From Rhodohalobacter sp. 614A (GTDB lineage Bacteria; Bacteroidota; Rhodothermia; Balneolales; Balneolaceae): a stretch of DNA of 64,000 bases. The stretch lies in assembly GCF_021462415.1 (NCBI RefSeq), contig NZ_JAKEDS010000002.1, positions 744,001-808,000 on the forward strand, in the 5' to 3' direction. The notes under the pieces were generated by a model. That model saw only the letters and a program-made list of their open reading frames with translations, had not been told where the DNA came from and made no database searches. Each line of letters begins with the position of its first letter. Position 1 is the stretch's first letter. Position numbers and translations under genes: made by a program. Positions 63,201 through 64,000 of the stretch are shown in pieces.

Positions 63201-64000
63201 TTATCCTACAGTCCACGTTTCAGGTCCTCGAAGAAGCTCATCCAGATCTCCAACGCCTTTACGTTCAATCACTTCATTCACCTGCGCATTTACACCTCCA
63301 TCATAGCATGGACGGTCAACGGCAAAAAGAACACCAAAAGGCCGTGGAAAGTGAGACTCCGTCTCATCGCGAGGCTGATCAAAGAAACGTGACAGCAAAT
63401 GAGCTTTTGTAGTATCCGTTTCATCATGAATCCAGAGATCGTCCCGGGAATATTCACCATCCTCAAGAGACACGATTTCAGGCTTTAATCCATCAAGGCG
63501 AATTCCCTTTTCACTCTCTTTTCCAAAAATAAGAGGTTCTCCATTTTCAAGATAAATCGCTTCCCGCGGGCGGGATTTTTTATCCGTAAATAATTCGAAT
63601 GCGCCATCATTAAAAACGATGCAATTCTGATAAATTTCCAACATTGAAGTACCTCTGTGCTGGCTTGCACGTTGCAGCATTTGCTGAAGGTGACGAGGAT
63701 CTCTATCCATGGCTCTGGCAACAAACGTTCCATCTGCTCCCAAACTCAAAGAAAGTGGGTTGAACGGATGATCAATGGATCCATATGGAGTAGATTTAAA
63801 GACAGATCCTTCAGGTGAAGTTGGGGAATATTGTCCTTTCGTCAGGCCATAAATCTGGTTGTTAAAAAGAAGAAGATTAACATTTACATTTCTTCGAAGT
63901 AATTGGATGAAATGATTGGCTCCGATAGATAAAGAGTCGCCATCACCTGTGATTATCCAAACACTTAATTCTGGCCGCGATACTTTTAAACCGGTAGCAA
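63201..64000 (-). CDS. korB: 2-Oxoacid:ferredoxin oxidoreductase beta subunit, N-terminus beyond window
   Basis: Thiamine diphosphate-containing beta subunit of a 2-oxoglutarate/2-oxoacid:ferredoxin oxidoreductase. The frame is open to base 64000; the N-terminal part lies outside. The TPP motif is visible as ITGDGDSLSIGANHF then LLLFNNQIYGLTKGQYS. It continues with YGSIDHPFNPL, DRDPRHLQQMLQRASQHRG and LEIYQNCIVFNDGAF. The C-terminus is RGPETWTVG. An alpha subunit gene would be expected beyond the right edge. The KorB call over a pyruvate enzyme rests on overall resemblance. Confidence 0.85.
   Translation of the reverse strand, partial: ATGLKVSRPELSVWIITGDGDSLSIGANHFIQLLRRNVNVNLLLFNNQIYGLTKGQYSPTSPEGSVFKSTPYGSIDHPFNPLSLSLGADGTFVARAMDRDPRHLQQMLQRASQHRGTSMLEIYQNCIVFNDGAFELFTDKKSRPREAIYLENGEPLIFGKESEKGIRLDGLKPEIVSLEDGEYSRDDLWIHDETDTTKAHLLSRFFDQPRDETESHFPRPFGVLFAVDRPCYDGGVNAQVNEVIERKGVGDLDELLRGPETWTVG

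Noticed and set aside
1-64000. Search for tRNA or rRNA genes, prophage or transposase genes
   Set aside because: No tRNA-like or rRNA sequence other than tmRNA was recognised, and no integrase, transposase or phage structural gene was seen.

Overview
The window is an AT-rich (by eye about 40-43% GC), gene-dense bacterial chromosome segment. It has no prophage, insertion sequence or CRISPR array. The gene set points to the Bacteroidota/FCB group and most likely to the Balneolota (Balneola/Gracilimonas type). Supporting features are a PorV/PorQ-family outer-membrane protein, C-terminal sorting-type domains on large secreted proteins, a TonB receptor paired with a DUF4249 lipoprotein, a DUF3078 protein, many TPR lipoproteins, and few strong Shine-Dalgarno sequences. 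The phylum call is inference, because no rRNA gene is present.

Layout. 1-1.6 kb: 3' part of typA, closed by a clear terminator. 1.7-4.6 kb: a class II-like photolyase, then a SatD-family regulator and a DUF3307 membrane protein preceded by an array of TATCGATAAATT-like elements. 4.65-17.5 kb (minus): a long, tightly packed run reading porV-like, catalytically degenerate M6-like protein, HEXXH/beta-propeller/beta-barrel protein, DUF5683-like protein, PASTA membrane protein, rpe, phoH, MBL-fold hydrolase, purine nucleoside phosphorylase. 17.9-22.8 kb (minus): thiolase, cystathionine gamma-synthase/lyase family enzyme and two related TPR lipoproteins. 23-29.6 kb: ridA, an M23 peptidase, an FAH-family enzyme, rplU-rpmA with terminator, lexA and a HEAT-like/cyclophilin lipoprotein. 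29.7-35.6 kb: glutaryl-CoA dehydrogenase-type enzyme, amidohydrolase fused to a PD40 propeller, a collagen-like lipoprotein and a small membrane protein. 35.6-39.8 kb: a lamin-tail/FN3 secreted protein with a sorting domain, and a DUF3078 protein. 39.8-45.4 kb: acyl-CoA dehydrogenase, a CarboxypepD_reg-like protein, and an etfB-etfA-fixC-fixX electron-transfer operon whose gaps hold heptanucleotide repeats. 45.5-51.3 kb: membrane proteins, an ABC permease/ATPase pair, a YihY protein, a class V aminotransferase-fold enzyme and a DUF502 protein. 51.5-57.6 kb: alaS and pyruvate dehydrogenase E1 alpha, E1 beta and E2. 57.7-60.9 kb: DUF4249 lipoprotein and TonB receptor. 61.1-61.4 kb: tmRNA with an unusual tag. 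61.9-63.1 kb: a REC-PAS protein that looks C-terminally truncated. 63.2-64 kb: 2-oxoacid:ferredoxin oxidoreductase beta subunit, cut by the window edge.

Together the genes describe an aerobic heterotroph. It oxidises acyl-CoAs, with electrons passing from acyl-CoA dehydrogenases to ETF and then to FixC/FixX and probably the quinone pool. It makes acetyl-CoA through the PDH complex, invests heavily in secreted and outer-membrane proteins, and can answer DNA damage (LexA, photolyase). The most unusual items are the SatD-DUF3307 module with its repeated operator-like array, the M6-like protein that has lost its zinc site, a phoH gene without a conventional start codon at the expected place, a tmRNA tag ending in RLAA, and a family of degenerate heptamer repeats in intergenic gaps.
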